Below are positions 22,001-37,000 of a DNA stretch of 64,000 nt, piece after piece; the stretch's first letter is position 1; each line of letters starts with the position of its first letter. The position numbers and the translations under genes are program-made. Source of the DNA: Mytilus californianus (Eukaryota; Mollusca; Bivalvia; Mytilida; Mytilidae); NCBI RefSeq assembly GCF_021869535.1, contig NW_026262701.1:47805278-47869277 (forward strand), given 5' to 3'. The notes under the pieces were generated by a model. The model was not told where the DNA came from. It saw only the letters and a list, made by a program, of their open reading frames with translations, and ran no database searches.

Positions 22001-25000
22001 TTTCTTTTGTGCATTAGGCACCAAATGTTAAAATATAGAACTACTGCAATTATTTTGCTTTTTTATTCATTACTCCAATTTTTGAAAATGAAACCTCCTT
22101 TTTAATTAAATTTATTTTCTTTTGTTATTATAAGAATTCAACAGAGTTATGCACTATGGAGAGTATTTTTATGAATTATAAAAAAAGGAGTTCAAAAAGA
22201 TCAAACGAACGAAATTCCTTTGTTAGAAAAGAAGAAAAGTATTAAAAAATGTTTTTTCTTATTCTTCTCCGGTAAAACCATGTGGCCGTTCATCATCTCT
22301 ATACGTCCATTTGAATATATGCGAGTCTCACTTTTTGCTATCTATTTATTGTATCTATATATCTATTATAACCTTTGTTGCTAGATGATGACTTTCACGT
22401 GCCAATTTGTAAAAGAAATCTAACTATTCTAAAATAGTTAGATATCAAATATAGTTCATTGTGTAAATCATATATGTTATAATAAATTTCTAACAATTTA
22501 TTTTCTACCAGATTCAAACTGTCCAAACTGTGAAACAGAAAATCCGCCTCATATAGTCCTAATTTTATCTGATGATCAAGGTATGTAGACTGTTGACACA
22601 GAAATATATAAATAACATAATTAACCTGATTAAATATAAAACAAACGAACCGTGTTTTTAAACTTCCACTTTAAATTAAATCGTTCTTTATGGAATATCT
22701 TGCTATGTTCATTTCGAATATATCGATACGTTCATTAGGAATATGTAATACGTTCATTTGGAATATATTGATACGTTCATTTGGAATATCTTTATACTTT
22801 CATTTGGAATATCGTAAATAATACTTTCATATGGAATATCTTGATACGTTCATTTGGAATGTCTTGATACGTTCATTTGGAATATCTTGATATATTAAAA
22901 CAATAAAGATAAAATTAGACATTTGAAACATAAAATAAAATCTAAATAAATGAAATGGCTTTCATATTTTTTTTTACAAGTTATCAAAAAGGATACACTA
23001 ATGCACTATTTTAGAGGTAGTATCAGGTCATGTACTGTACATTTTCAATTCGGAGTTGATGTCAGATCGTCTATAGTTTTTGTTTAATTTGATCACAAGT
23101 TTTCTGGACTCAGTAAAATCTTTCATAAAAGAGCTAAAAAAACAGGCTCATTTTGACAAGCTAGAACGTCTATGTAATTAATGAAATCCATGCTGACTTC
23201 GATCAGAGGAAAGTCCTTGACATAAATATCCTAACTGATTTAGGTTGGAACGATATAGGATGGCACAACCCCAACGTGATAACTCCAAATCTGGACAGGT
23301 TAGCGAGGCAAGGTGTAATATTGGAAAATTTGTATGTTCAACCTGTATGTACTCCGTCAGTAAATATAAACATTATGTTAAACATTGTGTATCTAACGAC
23401 TATCTATATGTCAACTTATTGAACTGCTTACCTTCACGTTATACGTTTCATTTGGTTGAGTTCAAACACAATATTAGTTCGACTTAGTAGATGCAGCTAC
23501 ACATAAAAATGTAATGACACGTTCTTTTCATCATTTTTTTCAATGTATATATAAAAAAAAATGCAGTTCAAAAATTCATTTTACATCTTGCTATTGCAAC
23601 AGAGTTGTGACACAAACAGTAAACGTATCTTTTAAAATATCGCATTCATGAGTTTTGTAAACCAGGGATAAAAAAAATAGTTGTTAGCATATTAACGGAT
23701 TATGTTGATTTCATTTCAATACTCAACAGATTCTATAAAGTGGCTTCTATTTATACATTATAAAAATGATATTACTTTACAATTTTGATGTTCATGCTTT
23801 AAAAAAAACAAATGTGAACACGAGGCATATACTTTCAATGTATGGTACTCGGTGATAACGAGATCTAATAAAACAATCTTGCTATATCAATGTTTTCTAA
23901 ATGTAATGAGTATTTTTACATTATGAACATCTGCAAATTTTGCTTCCTACGATAGAAAATCATGAAGTTATCGAAACAAAATATGTTTTATACTATCACG
24001 CTTTGTATCTCGACACAAAATGACTTTAGTAGGTGAGGAACAATTAGTATGATAGGTGTCAAAGTGCAAAATTATCAAACAAATACTTAGACGATGCACT
24101 CCTCGGAGGGTTGCTTTTGGCTATATGGATGTCTTACAATTTTCCTGGAATCAAACATGTATGAATGTTAACACTAATTAGGAAACTTATTTTATTCCCG
24201 AAACGACACACCAAACTGATATTGAAAAATCCAACATCAGATAAGATAATATAATAGATAAATCACCAAACGAATAAATCAACATCAAAATGTGATTGAT
24301 ACTGCCGTTAATTACATGCACATTTGTACGGTAAGTTTGATATTAAGGTGCATGTATAATTGATATAGTAAATGTGATACAAGTGGAATATTTTTGCAGG
24401 TCACGTGCTGCTATCCTTACAGGCAAATATCCGTTCAGAACTGGATTACAGGTACGTGGCAATCATAGACTCTAAGAAAAGAAGATAAACCATTAACGTT
24501 ACAATTAATAAAAAATTAATAAAACGCGAAATCAAATTTAATGTTCAAGTCTCATTAATTGATTAAAAAATTACAAGTCACACACAAATGCTTAAGAAAT
24601 CGTATGAACCTCAAAAGGTGCTTAAACAGGATCGTCGACAGTGTTAGCATTCACCACCCACCATGTGAATCCACACTCGGTCAAAATGTCATATCGGGTA
24701 TTTGACACAATCGATAAAATTACATCAGACGACAATTTTGACATCTAACGATTTGTGACCGCGAAAACAGGTCAAGAGTGAGTTGAGACAAAGACATATT
24801 GTATCGGTCAACCAATTTTTTTTTATGATTACCGTTAAATCGATTTCAGTCGTACTTCCTCATAATTCTGTTGGAGCAGTTTTTCTGTTAGGAGCCGACC
24901 CTGTTAATGCATCCATATAGTGTAAACATGCACGAGATTAACGTATTCGATGAGATATGTAGCGGCCATGCAACTTGACATAGGTTATGTTACTGCTGAG

Positions 25001-28000
25001 AAATGGGAAGTTTACGATTGGTCTGTTGAATTCATCACGTTTGTCATAGATTATAGTTTTAAAGTCTAACATATGCGTCCATATCGCGGTAAAGATCATA
25101 AAATGAAGCAGACATGAACTTACTTATTCTGACATCGGACTTGAATTTTTTAAACTGAATTTTACTGTGCGTATTGCTGTGTGTTTGTTTACTCTACATT
25201 GGCTAGAGGTATAGGGGGGGGGGGTTTGAGATCTTACAAAACATGTTTAACCCCGCCGCATTTTAGCGCCTGTCCCAAGTCAGGAGCCTCTGGCCTTTGT
25301 TGGTCTTGTATGTTTTTTTAATTTTAGTTCATTTTATATGTTTCGGAGTTTAGTGGGACGTCCATTTTCACTGAACTAATACACTTTTTTGTTTAGGGGC
25401 CAGCTGAAGCCCGCCTCTGGGTACGGGATTTTCTCGCTGTGTTGAAAACCCATTGTGGCCTTCGGCTGTTTTCTGCTATTTGGTCGGGTTGTTGTCTCTT
25501 TGACACATTCCCCATTTCCATTCTCAATTATTTACTTTGTAACTTAACATCTAACGTGTTATTTTGTAAAAATTTGGATGAATATATTGACAATGATAAT
25601 TTAACGGAATAAAACATACAGTTAATTTACGTATGAGAACTTAACATTATCTACTTGTAGGTTTGTGTCTAAACTTATCGTGGACCCTAAAATTTAAATA
25701 TGCTAAAGATAATCGAGAGCATTTACTAGTATATAAAACCGTGAAGTACAAACGTTACGTGCACTTACGATATATTAGACGAAGTTTCATTATTTTCATA
25801 TTTGTTTTTGACTATGGAAAAAAATTATAGAATATCATTTTATCCTACACTGAGTGTACATAAAACAAAAATATACATTTCGTCAAATTTTCATAGTGTG
25901 ATAAGTAATTGTAGAAGTAAATTTTAACACTTTCCTGTGTAGCTTTTATCAATATTTAAAAACGGCCATTACACAATTAAAAAATTACAACAAAAAACGA
26001 ATACACGATTTCTTTTCTTTTCTTAGTTTTTAAGACAGACATTTTGTCCATATAGCAAAGTATTATTATGGTACGAATGATTCACACTACGAAGAGGAAA
26101 TCATGTTTTTCCACTTAGCAAGCAATATTTTCTCATACAATGATAATACTATTCTTTCTTAAAGGATTCGTCGCCTTGTTGAAAACCCAAATTATTAGGT
26201 TAATGCACCTTCCAACCCCTTTTTATTCAGTCATAAGAACATGTCAACCTTAGTTTACCCAACGCCTTTAAAAAAAACGAAAAGAAAAAAGTAACTTCAG
26301 CTGTCGGGTTCTATGTTCATTAGTCATGGTTTATCTGAACATAAATGTCATTTCTTTTACCAGAATCTTTACAATGTATCTGTACTCATTTATTCACCTG
26401 AATTAATTATTCAAGATTACATTAGGCTGGTAGTAGTTATAAAACTGTAAATTCAGAACTTCAAGATTGTTCATTTGAAAGGATTGCGCACACAACTGTT
26501 ATGTGATAGTTAAACATGAGTTTACTTATTAACAAGAATTTGTTTTCATGATTTGTATTTGTTTGATTATTCTATTTATTAACCTGGTAAATTAATTCCA
26601 GTTTGGGTATTGTATACTCATTGCACTACAGGTGAATCGTGGATGATGTTAAACTGTTTTGTTTTTGATTTGGTTTTTTTTAAACCGACTGTTCTGTTGT
26701 GTCTTCGTTTAAAAAGTAGGATATATATTCACATGCAATCAGCTCTCATAGATTGCATTGCCTCAATGTTCTGTAACAAAGCGGATTACAGTGTTTACAT
26801 TATGCTTCTTGTTCAAAATCAATGTGTGTAAAGATAATTATTCTCATGAAGATTCTTTTAAAATAATTGATATATTTTATTAGAAACACTTAAACCTTTG
26901 GCATACATGTATGTATATTGCAGTGGCTAGTCGTTGAGAATCATCAACCAAAGTTTTTACCAAGAAACATAACCATACTTCCAGAACTTCTGAAGAAAAT
27001 TGGATATACCACTCATATTGCTGGAAAGTAGGTACATAAGTATTAAATTATGTGTTTTAATAATTTTTATAAAACAAAAATTGTTACAAATCATTTCATT
27101 ATTAACATATCAGCTTTAAGCCTTTTTCATTAACATTTTTACTTTTCAATACCCGATTAAGCTCTTTTGAAAGATTGACAGCTTATGCGTTTTATTCGAA
27201 TTTGCTATTTTGCTTTAAATATAAACCAATTAACATAAGCCAATCATATGTAGAAGAGCAAACCTATTCAAAATATTTATATTTCATAATGAACAAGAAC
27301 ATAGCTATTAATAATGTAAAAAAACAATTGCTCAGAATACCGTGTTAGGTTTACAGTAGAATTGACTTATCGACCAACGAGTTTTTGCTTTCTAGATGGA
27401 GGTTTCCACATCAAAAGATATTGTTTTTATTCATACAGAGTTATTAACGTTATTGTTGCAACTTCTCTCAAAATTTTTTGCATAAACTTTTCTCATTCAA
27501 TACTGTCATCCAAACTTTTTGAAGATAAGTATTGAAAAAGCATGACATAATTTCATAACACAAAACAAAACGTGTTCACGAAACATTTACCTTCATCAGG
27601 TTTGCTCGAAATTAAGACCATAAAAATCAAAGGACCTAATTCAACTGTCAAAATCGCCTATGATTAACTTTTCCTTAAGGAATTACCACTTTAGTTTTCT
27701 AACAATAACAGAGTTTAAAGAACTTCAAATACAGCTAATTTATCATTAATATCATTCCAATACGAAGTACTAACTTCTGGTATGTCCAGGTACTGACAAA
27801 TACTAACGGTGAATTCATGGAACACAGTAGTAGTTAGTATCGAGCTTTTTTGACGAAGTGATGTGATATGTTAGGCAAATCAGGTTTTCAATGAATCAAT
27901 TTTTTTTTTGTGTTTTCTTTGGATTTGTATTTAACGGGTCTTTTTACTATGTCAACTCCGATTCATAAACTCTATTTCAGTTGCACTCTTGTTTGGGTAG

Positions 28001-31000
28001 AGGGAACTCGGGTGATTGGCACCATAATTCTTTTTTGTATAGCTGTAACATTTCTTACTTGATGCGGGCACTTTTCGCCAATAAATTGTAGGGTAAATCA
28101 TATTTTTGCACAATATTTCCCCGTTGTATGACTGTTGCATTCCTCACTAGACGCAGGCAGTTTTCAAAGGTAAATTATGGGACAAATATTTTTTTAGTAC
28201 CATACTTCATACTTGTATGATCAATTCTGTAAAAAGTAATTAGACATATCCGTATAACAGGATATGAAAGACCAACAGGTAAAATATATAAAATTAGAAA
28301 AAAATACAAAACTATAAATTATCCATAAATATTTTTATCAAATCATTTATGTAGTTTAATTGATCAAAGACTTTTGTATACATATAGAGCATTATGAAAA
28401 GCTGGCAACTATTTTTTTATAGATGGCACCTTGGTCACTGCAGTTTAAATGTAATACCGACAAAAAGAGGGTTTGATTCTTTTCTCGGTATTTTAAAAGG
28501 AGGAGGTGATTATTACTCCAGATCATTTGGTAAGTTAGTTAAATATTCTTAGAATCAAACTGATTTTTAACACATAAAAGAACATTAATCTTTGAAAATT
28601 GTTTTGTTCATATTGGGGAATTTTCCTTTAAAATGTATGGTATCGGTCTAAGTTCATTTATCTTCATATATCTATCCTTAAATAGTAACTTTAAAACCAC
28701 CGAAAACTAGAAATTATACAGAACATATCTTCTTATGAAAAAGAAGACAAACGAAAAGGGTCATTATTTGGTCAATAAAATTAAGAAAATGACAATCCTT
28801 GATAAGAATAAAAAATATCTCTTCAAACATTGTGCATACTATATCAAACTATAATATCTCACTTGACCAGAATTTGATTCTTGCTCGTAGAGACAATTTA
28901 TATCATTTAAGATCCCTGGATTTTATTATTCATAAGAAACTCGGCGAGGGCTACTATTGAGCAAGTAATGCACGGTTTCTCTAGTACATGGAATCATCCC
29001 GATTTGTGGGATTTAAAGTGCTCCAATTTTTTTATTGATTTGAGTTTTGTTTTTGTTTTCAACAATAATACTAAAATACACAAAACATACTCGACCATCA
29101 ATTATGAAACAGTTGTACACAGAATAGCAATAACTTTCTTTTGATATGATGAGTAGAGTTCACTAGATTTTCAGAATTTTACATGCTGCAACATCATATA
29201 CAATAACGCACAGTAAAACACTGGTTGTTAGAAACGATCTAGCACTTGCAATCGGCCAACAGTAGTACAAGACACCAAAACAAGCTAAGAAACACTTTGG
29301 CAGATAAACATTGTGCAAAGTTTAAGGTCTAAAATTGTAATGTTTTCTTTTCTATACCTAAAAGATATATTCCGTGGTTATCTAAATATAACAATTATAA
29401 TTGATAAAACAGACCAAGATGGCATTTTTTAAATTAACTGACAAGAAAACAGTGGACCCGTCACTAACTTTTCTTCACTCGTTGATCTTGCATAACCAAA
29501 TTCATTTATTTCGTTTTGTTAGTTATGAAATGTTAAAGTCATTTCCCAATATGACCAAAGGAAGATAATTTTGAACAGGAAGTTTAAAGAGGGTGATGAT
29601 ACAAAAGGTGCGATAAAAAAATAACTCAGAGAAAAAAGACAACATCATGGTCAAAGAGAAAAAAGACAACATCATGGTCAAAGAGAAAAAAGACAACACC
29701 ATGGTCAAAGAGAAAACGACAAGAAGACAAATAACAGTCGAAAAAAAAAACACTACAAAGACAAATTAAGTATTAAGTTCTATGAACCCAACTAAAAAAC
29801 CGGGGGGAATTCAATTTTAACATTTGGAACCAGTGGTTTCATAACTTCCTTATAAGCAGCAATCCTCTATGAAAGAAACATGGAAGGAAACCCAATAGCT
29901 TAGTCAATTTAGCTCTAAAATCGCTCAACCTGCAACTAATTGCAACACAAGGTTTTTTCAGTGCAAATTATAATATAGACTTGTATTAACAACATACTAA
30001 AACTATACATTGATATAATTTGCGGAAAAGATTATTTTGGGGTGAAATATGTGGTTTTTAGAGAAAAAATACTGAAAACTGGAAAAGAAGAAAAATTGTT
30101 ATTTATGGTTACATTTTTAGACCTAAAGCTTGTTGAATACAGGAAACCTTATCTTAATAGAGTATTATGTAGTCCTCTAGTTATTATTATTCATATTGAA
30201 GTAGTTTTGAGGTGAAATGAGTGATTTTTAGTGAAAAAACGCTGAAACTGGAAACGTAGAAAATCTCCGTTGTTAATGGTTAATATTTTTGAAATTTGAT
30301 CTATATAGAAAAAAGAACATACTATTTTATGTTTTATTTGTGAAGTCCTTTAGTTATCAATATTAATATTTGGGTAATTTTAGTTGAATATATGTTTTAA
30401 GACCGAAATCCCGGAAAACTGGAAATGAAAATATCTCGGTTATTGATGGTTAAAACTTTCAAATTGGGATCTTAACAGAAAATAGAGAATATTATCTGAT
30501 GTTTATCTTAAGAAGTCCTATAGTTATTAGTATTTAAAAAATTGTAATTCTTGTGTAAAATGTGATTTGTAGAGAAAAATTGTGAGAAATGGAAATAAAA
30601 AACTCGATTATTCATGGTTAAAACTTTTAACATAGGATCTTTATAGACAGACTATATTATCTTATGTTTATCGCATATGTATTCCTCTTGTTATCGATAT
30701 CAATAATAATCAATTTGTTGTGTGAAATATTTTGTTTTACACACTAACTACAAAACAAGAATATATCCATAGTACACGGATGCCCCACCCGCACTATCAT
30801 TTTCTATGTTCAGTGGACTGTGAAATTGGGTCAAAACTCTAATTTGGCATTAAAGTTAGAAAGATTTTATCATAGGGAACATTTGTATTAAGTTTCAATA
30901 TGATTGGACTTCAACTTCATCAAAAAATACCTTGACCCAAAACTTTAATCTGAAGCAGGACAGACGGACGAACGAACAGACGCACAGACAGAAAAACACA

Positions 31001-34000
31001 ATGCCCCTAAGTGAGGGGCATATAAAATGAAAATTTTAAAATCTTGGTTATTTCTAGTTTGATTTCTAAAAACGAAAAAATGGAGAATGGAAACAGGGAA
31101 TGTGTCAAAGAGAAAACAAGGACACTAATGGGTCTTTAACATAGCAAGTAAATCCGGCACACGGAGGTGGGCTTCAGCTGACCCCTTAATTATTTTGTAC
31201 ACTAGTTCAGCAAAATGGACACCACCCTAAACTCCAGTACATACAAATGAACCAAAATTATCACAAAAAAAACACACACACAAGACAAACAAAGGCTAGA
31301 GGTTCCTGACTTGGGATATGTGCAATAATGTGGCAGGGGTAAAACATATTGTGTGAGAACTCAACCCTGCCCTAGTTTCTCAAGACAATGTAGAATAAAC
31401 AAACACACAGTAAAACTCAGTTTTAAATATGTGCATTTCGTGGAAGTTTGAAATTTTATCTTATGTTTCGGTTATGTATTTATAGTAATTATACGTGTAG
31501 GTATAATAATCAATGATTGTGTTCAAAAATAACTGTAAATCAGTTTGGTTACTGACTTTGATTTTGTCATGTTAATTGCTGGAAAAGTCATTTTTCTAGT
31601 GTCCTTGCATCGTTATTGACTGTAGTCCTTTTTGTGTATTTTTTCATTAGCTACTTTTACAATATTTGAATTGCATAAAGTCACAGTTAAACACAGACGA
31701 TGTGATTGCAGATTTTTCTTAATGTGTTGCTAATTTTATTTAGCAAGCTCTATTAATATCCACGTTTAATTTCAGATATATAAGCTTTTTAAATTTAGGA
31801 ACATATACTGGTTCACTGAATTAGCATTAAAAGAGGGGCAAAAGATACCAGAGGGACAGTCAAACTCATAGATCGAAAATTAAATGTAGATCTGATATTG
31901 TTTAAAGGCAATTTCAAGAGCAGCTTTGTCAATACGATTATAAGTTTACCTCAAGAGCTTGAATTTAAATAGTAATTGTACTAAAGTGGTCCAATTTTAG
32001 ATGTTAAAAATGAGATAAGCACTGTTGAATGAATTAATGGTATCACTTCCTGGAGGAAGTGTTAATAGCAACAGCGCCTTATGTGTGTACCCTATAAACC
32101 TGCATGTATGTGGTGGTCTGAAACATAAACCAAATGGTAATGACAAAGAACTAACATGGGTTGTCTCCTATATAAGAATATTATGGTCAAAGATATATAT
32201 ATATAATTACTAGTATATAAAGAAAAGAATTACCAAGTTCTTTATTTAATATATCTCATTGAATTGATTGAATAAAAGGTAATCAGCTTTAGCCTAAGAA
32301 CTGTAAAAAAATGATCATGCATCATCTGTGTATGAATTAAAATTTGTAGTGTCTGTGGGCGACTTTGATGGCCAGAGATAGCGTTTTGATAGTCATGTCT
32401 AATCTGAAAGTATGTGTCTGTTGGTTTTTGTTTGTCGTTTGGGTTGCTTTCTCGTTGACTTTAAAAACCTCATCGTCAAATCTCTCTTTATTCATAAATA
32501 TACTCTATTACAGATATATCAATGTTAAAGACGCTGTTTTCTGCTTCCGGAATGCTGACCTGTATTCAACTCATTTGAACGAAACTATAAAAATATTTTA
32601 AAAAATACACCTCATTCCAAAAGAATACAAATGTTTAGCTTTTAAGGTCCACTTAACTCTATCTGTGATCTCTTGGTAGTAAATTTGATTGCTTGCCAAT
32701 GAAACCATCACTTATTATAAAATCTCCCCACTTTAAAAACATACGAAGATGTTGTATGATTGCCATTGAGAAAACTTTCCACAAGAGATATCAATGGTGT
32801 GGGTGTGGATGTAAACAACTATAGTTCATCGTCAAAATATAAAACAAATCAAACGAGAAACTCAAAGGCCTGATTAATGATAAAACAATAAACGGAAAAA
32901 CAAATATGACAGGCAGCAAACAACAACAACCAAGTAATGAAGGGCCACTGACTTGTTATAATCATATTCATAGTGTGCAGGGTTAACCCTGTTTGCGAGC
33001 ACTCAGCCCTCAAATAATCAGGAACAATTTTTATTTAGGGACCGGCTGAGGACCACCTTCTGGTGCGGGATTTTCTCGTTGCGTTGATTACCCATTGGTG
33101 GCCTTCGGCTGTTATCTGCTCTTGATCTGGTCGGGTTGTTGTCTCTTTGACATACAGTATTCCCCATTTCCATTCTCAATTTTATTTAAATAGCAAACAA
33201 CGTAAGAACAAATTGTAAAACCCAGTTGGAAAGGTCTCAACTCAAAAATATCAGCACGGAGTATGTAACCAATTAACAAAAAGACTCTGAGTTCTCATAG
33301 CTAGTTCAGAGCTTAGTAATTACAGTTGATGAATAAATACTGTTGGCACCGACTAAAATATAAATAAGTACACATCCGATTAGTAACCAAAGTGAAAAGT
33401 GGATTCAGTGTTACAGTCAAAGCTTTATTTATATGGTGTGTGAGTACTGAGATCTTCGCAAATTACATGAGTAGCTATTTGCTTCGAGGAGCCTGAAATT
33501 TTCATTTGTGAAAAAATATTTAACATAAAATCATTTAACACTCATCATTCTTATTTTTTTTATGAAACATTGTTGGATTCTAAATCTTAATATGTTTGTT
33601 CCAGAAGGTAAATGAAAAAAATACATTGTTTTCTTTATAAAGTTGTGGAGAAAAAATACATTAAAGACTTTGAATCTTGCAATAACATTTTTTTTATAAA
33701 GAACAAAACAAAAAATTTCTGGAACCCCTCCCCCAACAAAAAATAAACTATCTGTGCCTTTAACACAGGGGCAGAATTCTTTCAAATACCAAGTAAGAAT
33801 ATGACTTAGTTGGTTACTCTTATTCAGTACAGTTTTCCATTTATAGGTTACTTACCAACACTATTTTGGAGAATTAGATTCTTGGATTGTAAAATAGCAG
33901 AACACAATCTCGGTCTATATCTTTATTCAAATATACAAATTTTGAGACAGGAAAGTGATTCATTTGTAATATTATTCTTTTAAATTGAAATAATTATGTA

Positions 34001-37000
34001 TTGTATTGTATTATTTCAACTGTTTTAAAAAATACAGAACATTTTTTGTATAATTTTATTTTTTTCAACTTTGGCAAATAAGGGGAAGCAACTCATATAA
34101 CCTTACTTTTACTACAAAACATTTTTATAAATTACACCACTTTCCGCAAAATATATTTTGTATAGTTTTAGTATGTTGTTCATAGATAGTAACAGACTTG
34201 TTTTTCAGAGAAAAACTTTGTGTTGCAATTAGTTGCAGGTTGTTCACTAAATTGACTAGACTACAAGTCTTTATGTATTGTATCAGATATGATATATATC
34301 CTCCACATGTAAGCTTTGTTGGAAATGCTACAGAAAATCGAATTTTCACAATGAGAAAATTCAATTCTTTATCAGGTTGAAATAAAGTTCACGATATCAA
34401 AATGTAGACATTTCATAACAGTTCTGTAATAATATTGATGCAAAATTTAAATTTGATGCGTTCCATTTTGTTGTCTGCTATATTTAACGTTAACCAATTT
34501 TTTACCTATATTTATTTGTTAATAGAGTAGCCGAAAAAGTCGAAAATTCAACGAAAAAACTTGAGTCCAACAATTAAGACAATTTCTATTAAAGAAACTA
34601 ATTATGTGTTGCATTTCTTTTTAAAACAGATACTAATCAAGTAACTTTGATATTAAATATATGTGAAAGATACAAAAGAAATATTCAAAAGTCGAAGATT
34701 AACTGGCAAAACACGAAAAAAACGACGAAAAGAAAGCAACAGCACACAAAAGCACAACATAAAAAGCAAAATATGAGTAAAATATGAACATAGCCATTGC
34801 GTTTTTTTACAAGCCTTAATAAAAAAAAAGAAAATCGAAGACATTGTTTTAAACTCATTACTTTTACTCTCATATAAGCACCAGGTTATACAATTAAATC
34901 TTTATCTTCTTACTTTTGTTAGCTTGTATATATTTAGACAAATATTTATATGACAATTTTGATTTTAAACTTACAATTTCAATCCTTTAATTCCAGATTT
35001 TTTTTTAAATTGATATTACCTGTATATTTTAGGTGGTAACTACGACTTTTGGAGAAATGAGGACATTTATTTTCCACCAGACGGTTCATACTCTACGGTA
35101 TAACGTTATTCGAAATAATATATAAATAGGGTTATATAAAATATAAAATATCATTTCCAATTATCATGACTAAGAAATTAGTTATGTCAAACAAATATGT
35201 GGACATGCACAAAATGCAAGTCTTCATTGCAATTATTAAGGTAGAGAAATATTTCATCAATTGATCGTAAGTCTTATCCGGTATTGCGTATTTTACCAAA
35301 TTCACAATGTTACATCATTTCTCATCAGATATTTTCATACGGAAAATATAATAATTTAAACTTCTTTTTAAACTTCGTCTGAAAATTATTAGAATGTTAA
35401 TGCACAATATGAAATACATTTTCAAAAATGAGGAGTATACACCAAAAGAGAGACGAAGATTACCAAAGGGACATTCAAACTCATAAGTCGAAAATAAACT
35501 GACAACGCAACGACTAAAAAGAAAAAGACAAATAAACAACAGTACACAAAACACAACATAGAAAACTAAAGACTGAGCAACACGAACCCCACCAAAACTG
35601 GGGGTGATCTCAGGTGCTCCGGAATTGAAAGCAGATCCTGCTCCACATGTGACACCCGTCGTGTACACAAGAATGCATCAACAAGGGAAAATGATATGAA
35701 ATGCATGTACATATAGTTTTCACGATAAGTTATTCAAGGAAACATAAGTGTATACACCATATGATATAGTGTTCATTTATTTTTCATGCTGTTTATAACA
35801 TAATTCCCAATAGATCTAATCTAATAGGTTTTATCAAAGTATTTCACAACTTATTTTATACAAAGTCATTCATAACTATTTTATCATTCGGTTAAACAAA
35901 GGATCAACTCTTATAGAAAAAAGAATATAATTCTTGATTTGAAAATATAACAAAACTAATACCGTGTCTTGACCTGTGCACTGCATGCAATTTATTGAAA
36001 TCATGTATACTGAAGCATAACTGATCATTCCCTAAAATCATTGATGCCAAGAACACTGATGAAAAGTTGCCTTGTGCAATGAGTGTTGTAAAATTTCAAA
36101 ATATCAGCAAACAGGAAATGGCTTAGCGGCAGATGTAACAATATACAATTATGGCCCGTTGAAAAGGTGAATATCCAAAATTGTCAACACGAGAAGGTTA
36201 TTCCACTGAGGGCGCAGCCCGAAGTGAAATAACTTTTAAGGGTTGACAATTTTGGATATTCATCGCTTCTAAGGGTCCACAATTGTTTTATTATACCGAA
36301 CTAACAGTAGAAGGGCATTTTGAATAACTGTAATAGCACTTACTTGAGTCAGTAACAAACACAAGTTGACGTTCAAAAATACATGTAATTTGTGTCTTAG
36401 AATTCTCGTATGTACAACAAAGGTAGATTCTTTTTGTAAAATATTGATGGCCTGAAAAGGACCGTTATTAGAGATATCATCGGCACAAGATGCACGTCAA
36501 AAGCCTTATTTCCTCTTCTCTCGATTAATGGGCTTCCTGTAACTTGAACGTTGCCATTTTGTTTATTTACGTCTGTGACGTCATTTTCATGGGTACAAAT
36601 CAACAAACTAAAAAGGTTATTTAAGGAATGACTGTAATATTTTTTCTGTCTATGAAGAAATAACATAAAAAATGTGGTGCACACTAAATAAACCGCGTAG
36701 CGGGTTATTTTAAAGTGTGCACCACATTTTTTTTGTTATTTCGAATAGACAGAAAAAATATTACAGTCATTTCTTATAATTTAATTCTAAATTCCATTTT
36801 AAACCGGAGTAAACCATGAAAAAACGTTGATGACGTCACGGTCACATGACAAAATTATGTCTATGAGCTGATAAACAAAACAACGTCAGCCAATCAGAAG
36901 ACGCGTTACATCCAAAATTAAATTATTCGCCGGTGAATAATAGGGTTATTCAACGCTGGAGTAAATTTTAAGGGTTATTCGTTCTTCCTTGCAATTGAAT

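Larger units (their letters stand above)
28530..35032 (+). other. intron 6 of copy B, 6.5 kb, repeat-filled
   Basis: This is the longest intron whose other copy is only partly in the window. Apart from the listed 27-bp, 170-bp and dispersed repeats it holds AT-rich sequence with no conserved frame. From about 34260 it aligns with the first bases of the window in copy A intron 6. Confidence 0.6.

Noticed and set aside
29523..29753. Antisense 76-residue frame with repeated S-L-T-M-M-L-S-F-F
   Set aside because: It is the translation of a 27-bp tandem repeat and has no other coding sign.
35315..35668. Antisense frame of 117 residues
   Set aside because: Mostly the reverse of a dispersed repeat present at several other places.
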